Source of the DNA: Shewanella mangrovisoli
GTDB taxonomy: Bacteria; Pseudomonadota; Gammaproteobacteria; Enterobacterales; Shewanellaceae
Assembly (NCBI RefSeq): GCF_019457635.1
Contig: NZ_CP080412.1
Coordinates: forward strand, 1,116,001 to 1,180,000
Length of the DNA stretch: 64,000 nt
Reading direction: 5' to 3'
In this document: piece after piece, positions 1-9,205 of the stretch
How the letters are laid out: each line of letters opens with the position of its first letter
Numbering within the stretch: the stretch's first letter is position 1
Position numbers and translations under genes: made by a program
Notes under the pieces: model-generated
The model's input: only the letters and a program-made list of their open reading frames with translations
The model's database searches: none
What the model was told of the DNA's origin: nothing

Positions 1-1149
1 GGCAATATCTACACGCGGATTATGAACCCGACGACCAGCGTGCTCGAGCAGCGACTTGCAGCCATTGAAGGTGGCATAGGTGCGCTCGCTGTAGCCTCGG
101 GAATGGCGGCCATTACCTATGCGATTCAAGCGCTTACTCAGGTTGGGGACAATATTGTCAGTACCAGTCAGCTCTATGGCGGTACTTATAATTTGTTTGC
201 CCATACGCTGCCGCGCCAAGGGGTAGAGGTACGGATGGCGGCCTTCGATGACTTTGAAGAGCTCGATGCTTTAATCGATACCAAGACTAAGGCGTTATTC
301 TGTGAGTCCATCGGTAACCCCGCCGGCAATATTGTCGATCTTAAACGTTTAGCCGAGATAGCCCATAAACACGGCGTGCCTTTAATCGTCGATAACACTG
401 TCGCTACTCCTGTTTTATGTCGTCCGTTTGAACATGGCGCCGATATCGTTATCCATTCGTTGACCAAGTACATTGGCGGCCACGGTACAACGATAGGCGG
501 CGTGATTATTGACTCGGGCAAGTTCGATTGGGTGGCGAACAAAGAACGCTTTACCCTGCTGAATCAAGCCGATCCTTCCTACCATGGTGTAGTGTATACC
601 GAAGCCTTTGGTGCCGCGGCCTTTATTGGACGTTGCCGCGTGGTGCCGCTGCGTAATACTGGGGCGGCGCTCTCACCCCACAGTGCATTTTTGCTGCTAC
701 AAGGGCTGGAAACCTTGAGCCTACGTATGGAGCGTCACTGCTCGAATGCCCTGGCATTAGCCGAATATTTGATATTGCATCCTTCGGTCAGTTGGGTGAA
801 TTACGGCGCTTTGCCGAGTAGCCCTTACCGTTATAATTGCCAAAAAATCACCGGCGGTAAAGCCTCGGGGATTATCAGCTTCGGGATTAAGGCTGCAACT
901 CCCGAGGAGGGCAAAATCGCTGGCGGCAAGTTTATCGACGCGCTACAGATGATTTTACGCTTAGTGAACATTGGTGATGCCAAATCGCTGGCTTGCCATC
1001 CCGCCAGTACCACCCACAGACAACTAGATGCAAACGAGCTTGCCAGAGCAGGAGTGTCTGAGGACTTAATTCGAATCTCCGTTGGCATTGAACATATCGA
1101 CGATATTATTGCCGATGTGGCGCAGGCGCTGGAAAAAGCCTTGGCTTAA
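1..1149 (+). CDS. O-acetylhomoserine sulfhydrylase (Cys/Met metabolism PLP enzyme), 5' truncated
   Basis: The reading frame is open from base 1, so the start lies outside the window; about 382 residues are present. The protein belongs to the Cys/Met-metabolism PLP-dependent family (fold type I). Visible family marks are the PLP-lysine region [11 protein letters not shown], the VASGMAAI segment near the start and the C-terminal [11 protein letters not shown]. Members of this subfamily make homocysteine from O-acetylhomoserine and sulfide in the cytoplasm; cystathionine gamma-synthase or lyase activity cannot be excluded from sequence alone. The gene ends at a hairpin shared with the convergent DUF2339 gene. 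Family assignment is firm, exact substrate is inferred. Confidence 0.85.
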   Translation, partial: GNIYTRIMNPTTSVLEQRLAAIEGGIGALAVASGMAAITYAIQALTQVGDNIVSTSQLYGGTYNLFAHTLPRQGVEVRMAAFDDFEELDALIDTKTKALFCESIGNPAGNIVDLKRLAEIAHKHGVPLIVDNTVATPVLCRPFEHGADIVIHSLTKYIGGHGTTIGGVIIDSGKFDWVANKERFTLLNQADPSYHGVVYTEAFGAAAFIGRCRVVPLRNTGAALSPHSAFLLLQGLETLSLRMERHCSNALALAEYLILHPSVSWVNYGALPSSPYRYNCQKITGGKASGIISFGIKAATPEEGKIAGGKFIDALQMILRLVNIGDAKSLACHPASTTHRQLDANELARAGVSEDLIRISVGIEHIDDIIADVAQALEKALA

Positions 1150-1174
1150 ATTAGTAGATTGATTATTAGAATGA

Positions 1175-1202
1175 AAAAGGCCGCTAATGTTAGCGGCCTT
1201 TT
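1175..1202. terminator. Bidirectional rho-independent terminator
   Basis: A 12-bp stem (AAAAGGCCGCTA/TAGCGGCCTTTT) with a 4-nt loop lies between two convergent genes. A-rich and T-rich flanks let it work in both directions. Confidence 0.85.
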
Positions 1203-1224
1203 ACTTTACAAAACTGACGACTTA

Positions 1225-4200
1225 TTAGTTTGCTTCTTGTAGGCGATTACGCGCCTTTTGATAGAAGTAAGATACGGTCAGTAAGATCACCCCAATCACA
1301 ATAAAGGCGATAACCTTTTGCACTAGCTCGAAGGATGCCATATCCAGCAATAACACTTTCAGTGTGGCTAAGGTAAAGAGTCCGGCGGCGAGGCGGATCA
1401 TATCCGCATGCTGGGGTTTTAAGCTGATAAACATCAACACGCTGCCATGCACGACGAGCAAAATGGCGCTGAGTGGCGCGGCAATCATATTATCGAACGC
1501 ATAACTCCAGGTGAGATAACTCAGCGCGAGCAATCCATGCCAGCCCCATTTGAGCCATTGCAGCGGTAAGAAACGCTGATGCAAACGAATAGCGACGCCG
1601 CGGCGTAAGATAAGTAGCGCGAGCAGTGCTAATGCCATCAATTCACAGAGGATCAATAACACGTTATCCAGATCTAGTCTTAGCGACAACTCAAAATGCA
1701 GCATTATCGGCAATAGCGCCAGCCCTAGACAAAGCCCGTAGGCCAAGCTGTAGCTTGAGCGCACCGCGGCTTGGATTTCGATGGCTAAGTGCGCCATTAA
1801 TCCCGTTTGCACTGAACCATGTTTGGTGCGTCTTTGGATCAAGAGGGCAAAGTAGCCGCTCAATGCTAATGCGGTCATCGACCATGCCACTACATCGACG
1901 CGGTTAAATCCATAAACCAATACGGCCAGCACTAGCGCGAAATAATAAGGGCTCAGTTGCCATTGCAGGATAAGCAGTGATATCCAGGGCTTAGCAAGCT
2001 TGCGATAACGCAGCAGTACAAAGCCCATGGCTAGGGCGCCAATTAGCAGTGCGATAAGTCCTTGCCAAACTTCAAATAGGCACAAGCTGGCGGTGGTGAG
2101 GATCGCTAGCCAAGTCAAAATCTTGGTTTCAATCTCAAGGGCTTTATGCTTGATAACATAGGCAAGCCCGAGGCTGAACAAGCTGCTGAGCCAGAGTGCA
2201 ACCGCGGTAAACTCCCAATAACTGCGCATCACCTTAGGCAATAAGATTAGTGGCAGCAGCAGATAACAGCCGAGTTGTATCTGCTTGGCGGCCTGGGCGA
2301 ACAGCGAGCTTGGATAGTGCTTACGATACCAATAGTGGGCCAGCAACAGGGCGGCGAATAATTCAATGCGTGCCAGCTTTGCCATCAGTGGCTGCGCACT
2401 AAAGCTCAAGCTGCCAGTGAGGGTCACGCCTTCGACCACGGTAAATAGGAGTGGCAGCAGCAAGAGCCAAGCGGCAAACTCGCTGACAATCAACTTGTCT
2501 TTACCACTTAAATACAACAGCAACAGACTTACAAGCGGGATGATGGCGAGGTAATAATCGCTGCTGACAAGGTAAGCCGCCAGCAAAAGGGCCGCCACAT
2601 AAAAGCCGCTGAGTAACTCTTTGAATAAATAACTCAGTTGCCGCTCAAGCTGCGACAGTGGCAACTCATCATTGCCAATTTGGCGGATAACAAAGAGCAG
2701 GGCCGCCGCGCTTAAGGCTAACGCGAGCAGCGGGAACCCAAGCGCCGCTACTGGCGTTTGCTCGCCAAGTCCGAGCAGGGAAAAACCTGTCAGCACCGCA
2801 TATAAATTGAGAGCCAGTCCCGTCAGCAATAACACATAGGCTTCGGCGCGCACCGAAATCAGTTTCTCCTTAAGGCCAATCCACAGCAGGAGCAATGCTT
2901 CGAGGATAAGCACTAATCCTAGGAAATCATGGCTTAATAGGTAAAGGGCAGCAAAGGCGGCAAAACTGCCGCCAAAGACTAACAAGAGACTGCTCTGGGA
3001 CGGGGTGAGTCGAGACTTGAGCTTAACGTATAAACCTGCGCAGATGAGTGCGTTGGCGATAAAAATCTCCCCGGCGAATGGCGTAAATTGGGTGAGTTCG
3101 AAGATAGCAAAGGCCAGCAGGGTTATCGGTAGAACTAGGGCTCTGTGGCTGAGTGAGGTCGTGGAGGAATTAACGATAAACCCAAATAGACCATAGAGAT
3201 AAAACAGTGCGTTAATGCTCACTAAAGCTAGCACCGCTGCGCCGCCCCATTGAGTGAGCGGTAAATCGACAAAATAGCTGAAGGCTTCGATGCAGGCGAT
3301 ATGCAGGAAGGCGGTGATTTCCAGCAGTAATGGCCAGTGTAATTTACGGCTTTGGGCGAGGGCGCCCGCACCTATCAGTAGCAGATAGGGAATATACAGT
3401 AGCGGCGCATAGCTTTGGGATAACAGCATCATAGGTGCCATCGAGCCGCCGACTAAGGCAATCACGGCAATGACCTTGGCATCGAGTCGCATCGACAGGC
3501 CATAGCCCGCTAAGGTAATCAATAGCAGCAGGATAAAGCTGGCACTGCTCGGGATAATCTCAAAGTAGGGGCCAATAAAATAGGCGCAGAGATAGTTTAG
3601 GATGAGGCCTAATCCGACAATCCCTGAGCCAAAGTCGGCCATGCCCGCCCTTTTTTGGCGGATAAAAATCCCGCCCGCAATAATCGCATTGGCGCAGCCA
3701 AAACCCAGCAGGGCTTTGCCGAGTTCGGAAAACCAATGGTTGATGGAATATTGCAGTAGGTAGCCAAAACCTAGGGTGAGTGTGATGATGCCCGCGACCG
3801 TCATCAAAAATACCGGGCCTAAGCCCTTGGCTTGATAATGTTGATAGAAACCTTTGACCTGTTCAGTGATGGCCGCAAATGGCGCCATGATGGCGGCAAC
3901 ACCTTGGGATAATAAGGTCTCTAATTGGCTTGCAGCCTGCACGCCCACTTCAAGTCCGGCTTGCTGAGAAAAGGCCTTATCTTGCTGCAAATCATCCTGC
4001 TGCGAATCCACTGGTGAATGCACGGCTTTTGAGGGAGCCTTAGCATGGCGCTGCCAAGGATCGTCTTGCCAAGGGTTTACCTCGGGCATTTGTGGCTGGA
4101 TATCGGGAGCCATTTCTTCAGATTGCTGCGAGGCGCGCTCATCCCTTGGCTCAATCGTCGTCCCGAATGGCGTTGAGATATCGTCCGTGCCGGTGGATGT

Positions 4201-4368
4201 GGTGGTGAGAGGGCCATTGTCTTGCTGCTCAAGCTGAAGACTGATGCTGTCGAGCTTGGCCGAGAATTCTGCCAGTTGGCGGCTGAGTGAAGATTGCAGC
4301 GACAGATGCTGCAGTTTTAACTGTGCCAATTCTGCCTTGAGTTGGTCAACGTCATCCTTTAACGGCAT
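1225..4368 (-). CDS. DUF2339 family multi-pass membrane protein
   Basis: A 1047-residue protein. The first ~40 residues form a Leu-rich coiled coil (LKAELAQLKLQHLSLQ), followed by a polar Gln/Asp/Pro-rich linker to about residue 150. From about residue 185 to the end there is an almost unbroken run of hydrophobic segments, about 25 or more by eye. This architecture matches DUF2339 inner-membrane proteins, whose function is not established. It lies downstream of rlmG on the same strand with a 207-bp gap, so independent transcription is likely. The start ATG at 4368 is the first good one before the coiled coil. Family call is from architecture and overall similarity; no role is proposed. Confidence 0.8.
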   Translation of the reverse strand: MPLKDDVDQLKAELAQLKLQHLSLQSSLSRQLAEFSAKLDSISLQLEQQDNGPLTTTSTGTDDISTPFGTTIEPRDERASQQSEEMAPDIQPQMPEVNPWQDDPWQRHAKAPSKAVHSPVDSQQDDLQQDKAFSQQAGLEVGVQAASQLETLLSQGVAAIMAPFAAITEQVKGFYQHYQAKGLGPVFLMTVAGIITLTLGFGYLLQYSINHWFSELGKALLGFGCANAIIAGGIFIRQKRAGMADFGSGIVGLGLILNYLCAYFIGPYFEIIPSSASFILLLLITLAGYGLSMRLDAKVIAVIALVGGSMAPMMLLSQSYAPLLYIPYLLLIGAGALAQSRKLHWPLLLEITAFLHIACIEAFSYFVDLPLTQWGGAAVLALVSINALFYLYGLFGFIVNSSTTSLSHRALVLPITLLAFAIFELTQFTPFAGEIFIANALICAGLYVKLKSRLTPSQSSLLLVFGGSFAAFAALYLLSHDFLGLVLILEALLLLWIGLKEKLISVRAEAYVLLLTGLALNLYAVLTGFSLLGLGEQTPVAALGFPLLALALSAAALLFVIRQIGNDELPLSQLERQLSYLFKELLSGFYVAALLLAAYLVSSDYYLAIIPLVSLLLLYLSGKDKLIVSEFAAWLLLLPLLFTVVEGVTLTGSLSFSAQPLMAKLARIELFAALLLAHYWYRKHYPSSLFAQAAKQIQLGCYLLLPLILLPKVMRSYWEFTAVALWLSSLFSLGLAYVIKHKALEIETKILTWLAILTTASLCLFEVWQGLIALLIGALAMGFVLLRYRKLAKPWISLLILQWQLSPYYFALVLAVLVYGFNRVDVVAWSMTALALSGYFALLIQRRTKHGSVQTGLMAHLAIEIQAAVRSSYSLAYGLCLGLALLPIMLHFELSLRLDLDNVLLILCELMALALLALLILRRGVAIRLHQRFLPLQWLKWGWHGLLALSYLTWSYAFDNMIAAPLSAILLVVHGSVLMFISLKPQHADMIRLAAGLFTLATLKVLLLDMASFELVQKVIAFIVIGVILLTVSYFYQKARNRLQEAN

Positions 4369-4403
4369 CTCAATATCCTAAATATGCTTTCCATATCCAT
4401 GGG

Positions 4404-4491
4404 GCATAAAAGTCTAAGTGACTCACTTTTATGCTTTTACTGTGAAAGATTGTACTGACAACTAGGCATAACGGCTAGTAAAAAGCCGTTA
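4404..4491. other. Two hairpins in the rlmG-DUF2339 gap
   Basis: A perfect 10-bp inverted repeat (GCATAAAAGT/ACTTTTATGC, 4404-4434) and a 7-bp one (TAACGGC/GCCGTTA, 4469-4491) lie between two minus-strand genes. Neither is followed by a T-run on the minus strand. They may be processing or stabilising structures rather than terminators. Confidence 0.4.
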
Positions 4492-4575
4492 ACCAGTATG
4501 TGCGAATGCGAAAGTGGAGGAGATGAGGCAAAGATAGCACAATGATTTCGCCCTATCTTTGCCGTATGAAAGTGG

Positions 4576-5709
4576 TTATTTCTGCGCTTGTAGGATGACA
4601 AATTTGCCGTTGGAGGCGACTGTGGTGCAGTTTTTAAATAAACGCTGCAATTTGACGTGGTAAGCCAAGTGTCGATTCCCCACTATATGTAAAATGCCGC
4701 CATTTTTGAGTCGGCGACGTGCGTCTAAAAACATCTGCCAAGCAATGTGATCGGTAATCGCCTCGCCCTGATGGAAGGGCGGGTTGCAGAGCACTAAATC
4801 GGGTTCTACCCCATCGGGTAAATGGGTCATGCAATCATCCCAATGGAAATGGCCTTTACCTGCGGGGAGTTGATTACTGGTCCAATTGGCTTTTGCCGAG
4901 GCCACTGCCATTTCGGAATCATCAATAAAATGGATATCGGCATTAGGGTATAACTGGGCCGCCCGCAGACCGAGCACGCCATTGCCACAACCCAGGTCGA
5001 CAATCGTTTTAAAGTCGCCCTGAGGGAGATTATCCAACATAATGCGCGCACCGATATCGAGCTTATTGGCGGCAAACACATTGCTTAAATTGCTGATGTG
5101 GAGGTTGAATTCGGGAATATCCCAAGTGACTTCCTTCGGTAAGGCGCGTGGCTTGCCATCGCTAATACAGGTGATGACGCGGGTTTTCTTCCAAGCGAGG
5201 CTGGCGCTCGCTGGCCCTAAGTGTTTCGCGAATACTTCCAATAAGCTCGTGTTGATGGACTTGGCTTTTGCGCCAACCAACACTTTGCAGCCAGCGGGCA
5301 GCACTTGCGATAAGCGCATCAGCTGGTGGGCAAAGTAAGTGAGGTTTTTAGGTAGCTTCATCAATACGAGGGCGAGATCGCCTGGTAAGGCATCGCGACT
5401 GGTAAACCAGGTTAGGTTATCCATAGGTAACTGATTGTGATGATGATTTTGCTCTGCACCTAAAAAACTGGTTCTGGCATCGGTTTCGACATTCAGTGGC
5501 CAATCGGGATTAAGCCGCGATAGGGCGCAGCTTAAGGCGCCAAAGCTGTCGTTGATAATGGCCGTTGGCACCGCGGTTTGTCCGCCTTCGACTAGGGTGT
5601 TAATCAAATGCTCGTCTGCCGCATCCCAAGCTTGGAGATTGGATTCCTGCGAAGCGGGGTAGCGAAAGAGTTCAAGCTCAATCCCTGCCACTGAAAATTG
5701 TGTCGTCAT
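4576..5709 (-). CDS. rlmG: 23S rRNA (guanine1835-N2)-methyltransferase RlmG
   Basis: A 377-residue SAM-dependent RNA methyltransferase of the RsmC/RlmG type. The N-terminal half is a degenerate methyltransferase-like domain. The C-terminal half, from about residue 230, holds the catalytic Rossmann domain with the SAM-binding motif [12 protein letters not shown] and the N6/N2-methylase motif LCNPPF. RlmG methylates G1835 of 23S rRNA before 50S assembly. The length fits the family (about 375-380). It is transcribed away from the AlkB-like gene on the plus strand, and the two share a 189-bp divergent intergenic region. Confidence 0.9.
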   Translation of the reverse strand: MTTQFSVAGIELELFRYPASQESNLQAWDAADEHLINTLVEGGQTAVPTAIINDSFGALSCALSRLNPDWPLNVETDARTSFLGAEQNHHHNQLPMDNLTWFTSRDALPGDLALVLMKLPKNLTYFAHQLMRLSQVLPAGCKVLVGAKAKSINTSLLEVFAKHLGPASASLAWKKTRVITCISDGKPRALPKEVTWDIPEFNLHISNLSNVFAANKLDIGARIMLDNLPQGDFKTIVDLGCGNGVLGLRAAQLYPNADIHFIDDSEMAVASAKANWTSNQLPAGKGHFHWDDCMTHLPDGVEPDLVLCNPPFHQGEAITDHIAWQMFLDARRRLKNGGILHIVGNRHLAYHVKLQRLFKNCTTVASNGKFVILQAQK

Positions 5710-5898
5710 CTTTGTGCTAAGCCAATAAAAACGGTGCGAATAAAAACGCTGCCATTAAAACAGCGCCAATTAAATAAGGCGCAGATTATCGCAGATTTCC
5801 CCTTATCGTGCGATGCTTGCCTGAGTTTGTATATCCGCTCGCGCATTTATGGGTGATTGGATGGGGCAATCACAGTCGTCAGTGGTATAAGGTGCTGT

Positions 5899-6558
5899 AT
5901 GAAACAAGTCGATTTAGGACTCGAACTAGAGGTCAATCTTGACGCTGATAGCGGCATCTCTTGCGCCCATCATCAAGATGCGGCACAAGTCGAGCCGCCT
6001 ATCACTTTAGTTAGGGATTATTTGAATGTGGCGCAGCAGAACGCCTTGCTCAAGGAGGCCGAGTCTTACCCATTGAGTCGCCCACAAATTCAAGTGTTTG
6101 GTGAATATCATGCCATTCCAAGGCAGCAGGTTTGGTATGGCGATGCAGGATGCGACTATTTATATTCGGGGCTATTTATTCGTGCCCTGCCTTGGCCTAA
6201 GTATTTGCAAAAGTTGCGCGACAAACTGCAGCGGGATTTTGGCCTAGGCAGCAATGGCGTGTTAGTGAATCGCTATGCAGATGGCCAAGATTGCATGGGT
6301 GCCCACAGCGATGATGAGCCCGAGATTGCGAGCGGCAGTGATATCGCCTCTTTAAGCCTTGGCGCCTCGCGGGATTTTGTGATTAAACATAAACACAGCA
6401 AAGTGAAATACACTATTAGTTTGCATAGTGGTGACTTACTCATTATGCACTGGCCAATGCAGCAAGATTGGTTACATAGCGTGCCTAAGCGCTTAAAGGT
6501 TAAAGCCCCCCGCTGGAACTACACCTTTAGGCAATTGATTGTTAATTATCATGGCTGA
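5899..6558 (+). CDS. AlkB-like 2-oxoglutarate/Fe(II) dioxygenase
   Basis: A 219-residue protein of the AlkB superfamily. The iron ligands appear as the HxD motif in GAHSDDE and a distal His in WLHSVPK; the 2-oxoglutarate-binding arginines are in the C-terminal RWNYTFRQ. The substrate loop contains NRYADGQD, typical of AlkB homologues that repair alkylated bases, most like ALKBH2/3-type bacterial proteins. The chosen ATG at 5899 follows an AAGGTG ribosome-binding site. An in-frame ATG 14 codons upstream (5857) has no comparable site. Whether the substrate is DNA, RNA or protein is not shown by the sequence. Confidence 0.85.
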   Translation: MKQVDLGLELEVNLDADSGISCAHHQDAAQVEPPITLVRDYLNVAQQNALLKEAESYPLSRPQIQVFGEYHAIPRQQVWYGDAGCDYLYSGLFIRALPWPKYLQKLRDKLQRDFGLGSNGVLVNRYADGQDCMGAHSDDEPEIASGSDIASLSLGASRDFVIKHKHSKVKYTISLHSGDLLIMHWPMQQDWLHSVPKRLKVKAPRWNYTFRQLIVNYHG

Positions 6559-6692
6559 TTGAAAGCTAAATCATTTCATACTGTTACTAAATGGGTTCAG
6601 TTTAGAGCAGCAAAGCTGACGTTGAAATTTGATCTTTTGTACTTGAAGCAGTACTCTGCGGCCACTGGATTTTCCCATGTTGAGATTTGAAT

Positions 6693-7013
6693 ATGTCCAA
6701 TACCCATGCGCAGGGCACAGTGGCACAGACCATTGATCAGAAGCTGACTGAAAGCTTCTCGCCAACTCATTTAGAAGTCCTTAACGAAAGTCACCGTCAC
6801 CATGTTCCGCCTAATTCAGAGACTCACTTTAAAGTGGTTGTCGTCAGTGATGAATTTGATGGGCTTCGTTTGCTTGCCCGCCATCGTTTGGTAAATAACT
6901 GTTTAGCCAACGAGTTAGCTAATGGTGTGCATGCACTTTCTATCCATACCTTCACTCAGAGTGAATGGGCTAAGGATGTTGAAGTGCCTAAAACGCCGAA
7001 TTGCCGCGGTTAA
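6693..7013 (+). CDS. BolA family protein
   Basis: A 106-residue BolA-like protein. The family core is visible: the KLTESFSPTHLEVLNES helix-strand, a His-rich loop HRHHVP, the strand FKVVVVSDEFDG and the signature RHRLVNNCLANELANGVHALSIHT. BolA proteins partner with monothiol glutaredoxins in Fe-S cluster handling and also act as morphology/stress regulators. The start at 6693 is preferred because it begins the conserved region; an in-frame TTG lies two codons upstream. A strong terminator follows directly. Which BolA paralogue this is cannot be settled here. Confidence 0.88.
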   Translation: MSNTHAQGTVAQTIDQKLTESFSPTHLEVLNESHRHHVPPNSETHFKVVVVSDEFDGLRLLARHRLVNNCLANELANGVHALSIHTFTQSEWAKDVEVPKTPNCRG

Positions 7014-7032
7014 TTCGGCCCCTTAACTTTAT

Positions 7033-7063
7033 AAAAGCCACGTTATCAACGTGGCTTTTTTGT
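7033..7063 (+). terminator. Rho-independent terminator after the BolA gene
   Basis: A perfect 12-bp stem (AAAAGCCACGTT/AACGTGGCTTTT) with a 3-nt loop is followed by T residues. Confidence 0.88.
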
Positions 7064-7273
7064 TTTAGGTCAAATAGACGACAATATGCGGTTTCCCTGT
7101 TGAATTTTCTGTGTTAACAATATGTTCTATTTTGTACTGAATTAGTGCTCACTGTTTCTAGTGACTGGAATGTAAGTAGTACGCATCTAAACAAGAGTGC
7201 TTTACATCAGTCGATACTTAAGAGCGCTAATTTTCATACTGTTAACTAACTTCGCATTCAGGGAGAGTGTTCG

Positions 7274-8386
7274 ATGCGTCATATGGGGTGCCTAATCTTT
7301 GCGGTATTGCTTATTGGTCTCGGTGGGTGTAATCCTGCGCCCCAGCATATCGAGCAGACTGCAGCACCTCATCCCGATGCGACTCCCGTTAAAGATGTTA
7401 TCGAGTGGCGTTTAGCCACGTCTTGGCCGAAAAACTTTGCTGGTTTAGGTATGGCACCTGAGCGTTTTGCCAAGCTGGTGAACGAGATGTCCCATGGCCG
7501 CTTGCAAATTCATGTGTATGGCGCGGGAGAATTAATGCCCGCCTTTGCGGTGTTCGACGGGGTAAGCCAAGGTAAAATCCAAATGGCCCACGCCGCCTCC
7601 TATTATTGGAAGGGGAAAGCGCCCGCCTCACAGTTTTTTTCTTCTATCCCCTTTGGTATGACGGCCCAAGAGATGAACGGCTGGCTGCATTATGGTGGCG
7701 GCATGGCATTGTGGGAGGAGGTCTATCGCCCCTTTGGCATCATTCCATTAGCGGGTGGCAATACGGGGATGCAGATGGGCGGCTGGTTTAATAAACCTAT
7801 TAATAGCATTGCCGATTTTAAAGGCTTGAAGATCCGTATGCCGGGCTTGGGGGGCGAAGTGCTAAAACGCGTTGGTGCCGTACCCGTCAATATGGCGGGC
7901 AGGGAGCTTTATGGCGCTTTGCAAACGGGGTCTATCGATGCGGCTGAGTGGGTTGGGCCTGTCAATGACCTCGCTTTTGGTTTACATAAAGTCGCCAAAT
8001 ATTACTATTACCCCGGTTGGCACGAGCCTGGCTCCAATATGGAGTTTTTGATTAATAAGGGCGCCTTCGAGAGTCTTCCCCAAGATTTACAAGCCATAGT
8101 CAAAACCGCCGCCCGCGCCATCAATCAAGATATGCTAGATGAATACACCACACGTAACGTGACTGCCCTTGACACCTTAGTCAAAGATGAAGGTGTGGTG
8201 CTTAAGGCTTTTCCGCCCCAGGTGCTCACCGAGCTTGAACGTATTTCACAGCAGGTCATTGAAGAGCAGGCCGAGCAGGATCCTATGATGCGCAAAGTGT
8301 ATCGCGCTTACCATGCCTATGAGCAGGGTGTGCGTGAGTATCATAAGATTTCAGAGGATGCTTACAGCCAGCAGCGCCAGCACTAA
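7274..8386 (+). CDS. TRAP-type (DctP family) substrate-binding lipoprotein
   Basis: A 370-residue periplasmic solute-binding protein with a lipoprotein signal: hydrophobic segment then LGGC, giving a lipidated Cys at residue 19. The mature part shows DctP-family features: EWRLATSWPKNF at the start, a binding-cleft segment YGAGELMPAF, the conserved arginine region GLKIRMPGLGG and the hinge helix ELYGALQTGSIDAAEW. Such proteins deliver acidic substrates to TRAP DctQM permeases, and the closest subfamily by look is the keto acid/mannonate-like group. No DctQ or DctM gene adjoins it, so it is an orphan in this window. The start is supported by GGGAGAG upstream. Confidence 0.88.
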   Translation: MRHMGCLIFAVLLIGLGGCNPAPQHIEQTAAPHPDATPVKDVIEWRLATSWPKNFAGLGMAPERFAKLVNEMSHGRLQIHVYGAGELMPAFAVFDGVSQGKIQMAHAASYYWKGKAPASQFFSSIPFGMTAQEMNGWLHYGGGMALWEEVYRPFGIIPLAGGNTGMQMGGWFNKPINSIADFKGLKIRMPGLGGEVLKRVGAVPVNMAGRELYGALQTGSIDAAEWVGPVNDLAFGLHKVAKYYYYPGWHEPGSNMEFLINKGAFESLPQDLQAIVKTAARAINQDMLDEYTTRNVTALDTLVKDEGVVLKAFPPQVLTELERISQQVIEEQAEQDPMMRKVYRAYHAYEQGVREYHKISEDAYSQQRQH

Positions 8387-8390
8387 TGCC

Positions 8391-8453
8391 GCTAATTTGA
8401 ACAAAATGTTCATATTAGCGTCTGATTAATGTGAGATGATTTCATCTTACATT
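8391..8453. promoter_or_regulatory. Two inverted repeats between the TRAP gene and luxS
   Basis: The first, at 8391-8419, pairs GCTAAT and TGAAC with GTTCA and ATTAGC; no T-run follows. The second, at 8428-8453, is a 26-bp near-palindrome with arms AATGTGAGATG and CATCTTACATT and a 4-nt centre. The second lies about 90 bp upstream of the luxS start, where an operator for luxS could be. Regulatory role is inferred. Confidence 0.4.
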
Positions 8454-8541
8454 ATCTTGTTATCGACCTAATCCATTTGGTGTTATGCTTGCGCCCATAA
8501 ACCGATAGCGGTTGTATCGCCCTAAGAATTTGGAGTTTCCT

Positions 8542-9051
8542 ATGCCATTACTTGATAGCTTTACCGTTGACCATACTCGGATGAATGCGCCAGCCGTGCG
8601 TGTTGCCAAACATATGAGTACCCCAAAAGGCGATGCGATTACCGTATTCGATCTACGTTTTTGTGCACCAAATAAAGATATCCTCAGCGAGCGTGGTATC
8701 CATACCCTAGAACATCTGTTTGCGGGCTTTATGCGTGATCATCTAAACGGCAGCGATGTTGAAATTATTGATATTTCACCAATGGGATGTCGTACCGGTT
8801 TCTACATGAGCCTGATTGGTGAGCCGACCGAGCGTCAAGTGGCCGATGCATGGCTTGCCTCAATGGAAGATGTGCTCAAAGTGGTTGAGCAATCTGAAAT
8901 TCCTGAGCTTAACGAGTATCAATGTGGCACTTACGAGATGCACTCGTTAGAACAAGCCCAAGATATCGCCCGTAACATTATCGCCGCAGGTGTGAGTGTT
9001 AACCGTAATGATGACTTAAAACTCAGCGATGAGATCTTAGGTCAGCTCTAA
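8542..9051 (+). CDS. luxS: S-ribosylhomocysteine lyase LuxS
   Basis: A 169-residue LuxS with full conservation of its active site: the metal-binding HTLEHLFAG (HxxEH) and the catalytic-cysteine segment MGCRTGFYM. It converts S-ribosylhomocysteine to homocysteine and DPD, the precursor of autoinducer-2, in the activated methyl cycle. The ATG at 8542 begins the conserved [14 protein letters not shown] and follows a GGAG site (TTGGAGTTTCCT); an in-frame start 10 codons earlier is less likely. Standing alone between terminators, it appears monocistronic. Confidence 0.97.
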   Translation: MPLLDSFTVDHTRMNAPAVRVAKHMSTPKGDAITVFDLRFCAPNKDILSERGIHTLEHLFAGFMRDHLNGSDVEIIDISPMGCRTGFYMSLIGEPTERQVADAWLASMEDVLKVVEQSEIPELNEYQCGTYEMHSLEQAQDIARNIIAAGVSVNRNDDLKLSDEILGQL

Positions 9052-9059
9052 GCTTTGCT

Positions 9060-9132
9060 AAGGCATCACAAGGTGTGGTGCCTAGACTTAAGGCCTTAGC
9101 GTCAAGAAAGCGACATTCGTCGCTTTTTTTTT
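9060..9132 (+). terminator. Tandem hairpins ending luxS
   Basis: A first hairpin (AGGCATCAC/GTGGTGCCT, 9060-9082) has no T-tract. It is followed by a compact 8-bp stem (AAAGCGAC/GTCGCTTT, 9107-9126) with nine T residues running to 9132, the likely termination point. Confidence 0.85.
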
Positions 9133-9205
9133 CGAGTAAATTCAGCTATTTTACAAAATAACAACAAAAACGCCGTACGCTAACAAACACTTTTGGGAGC
9201 TTGGT

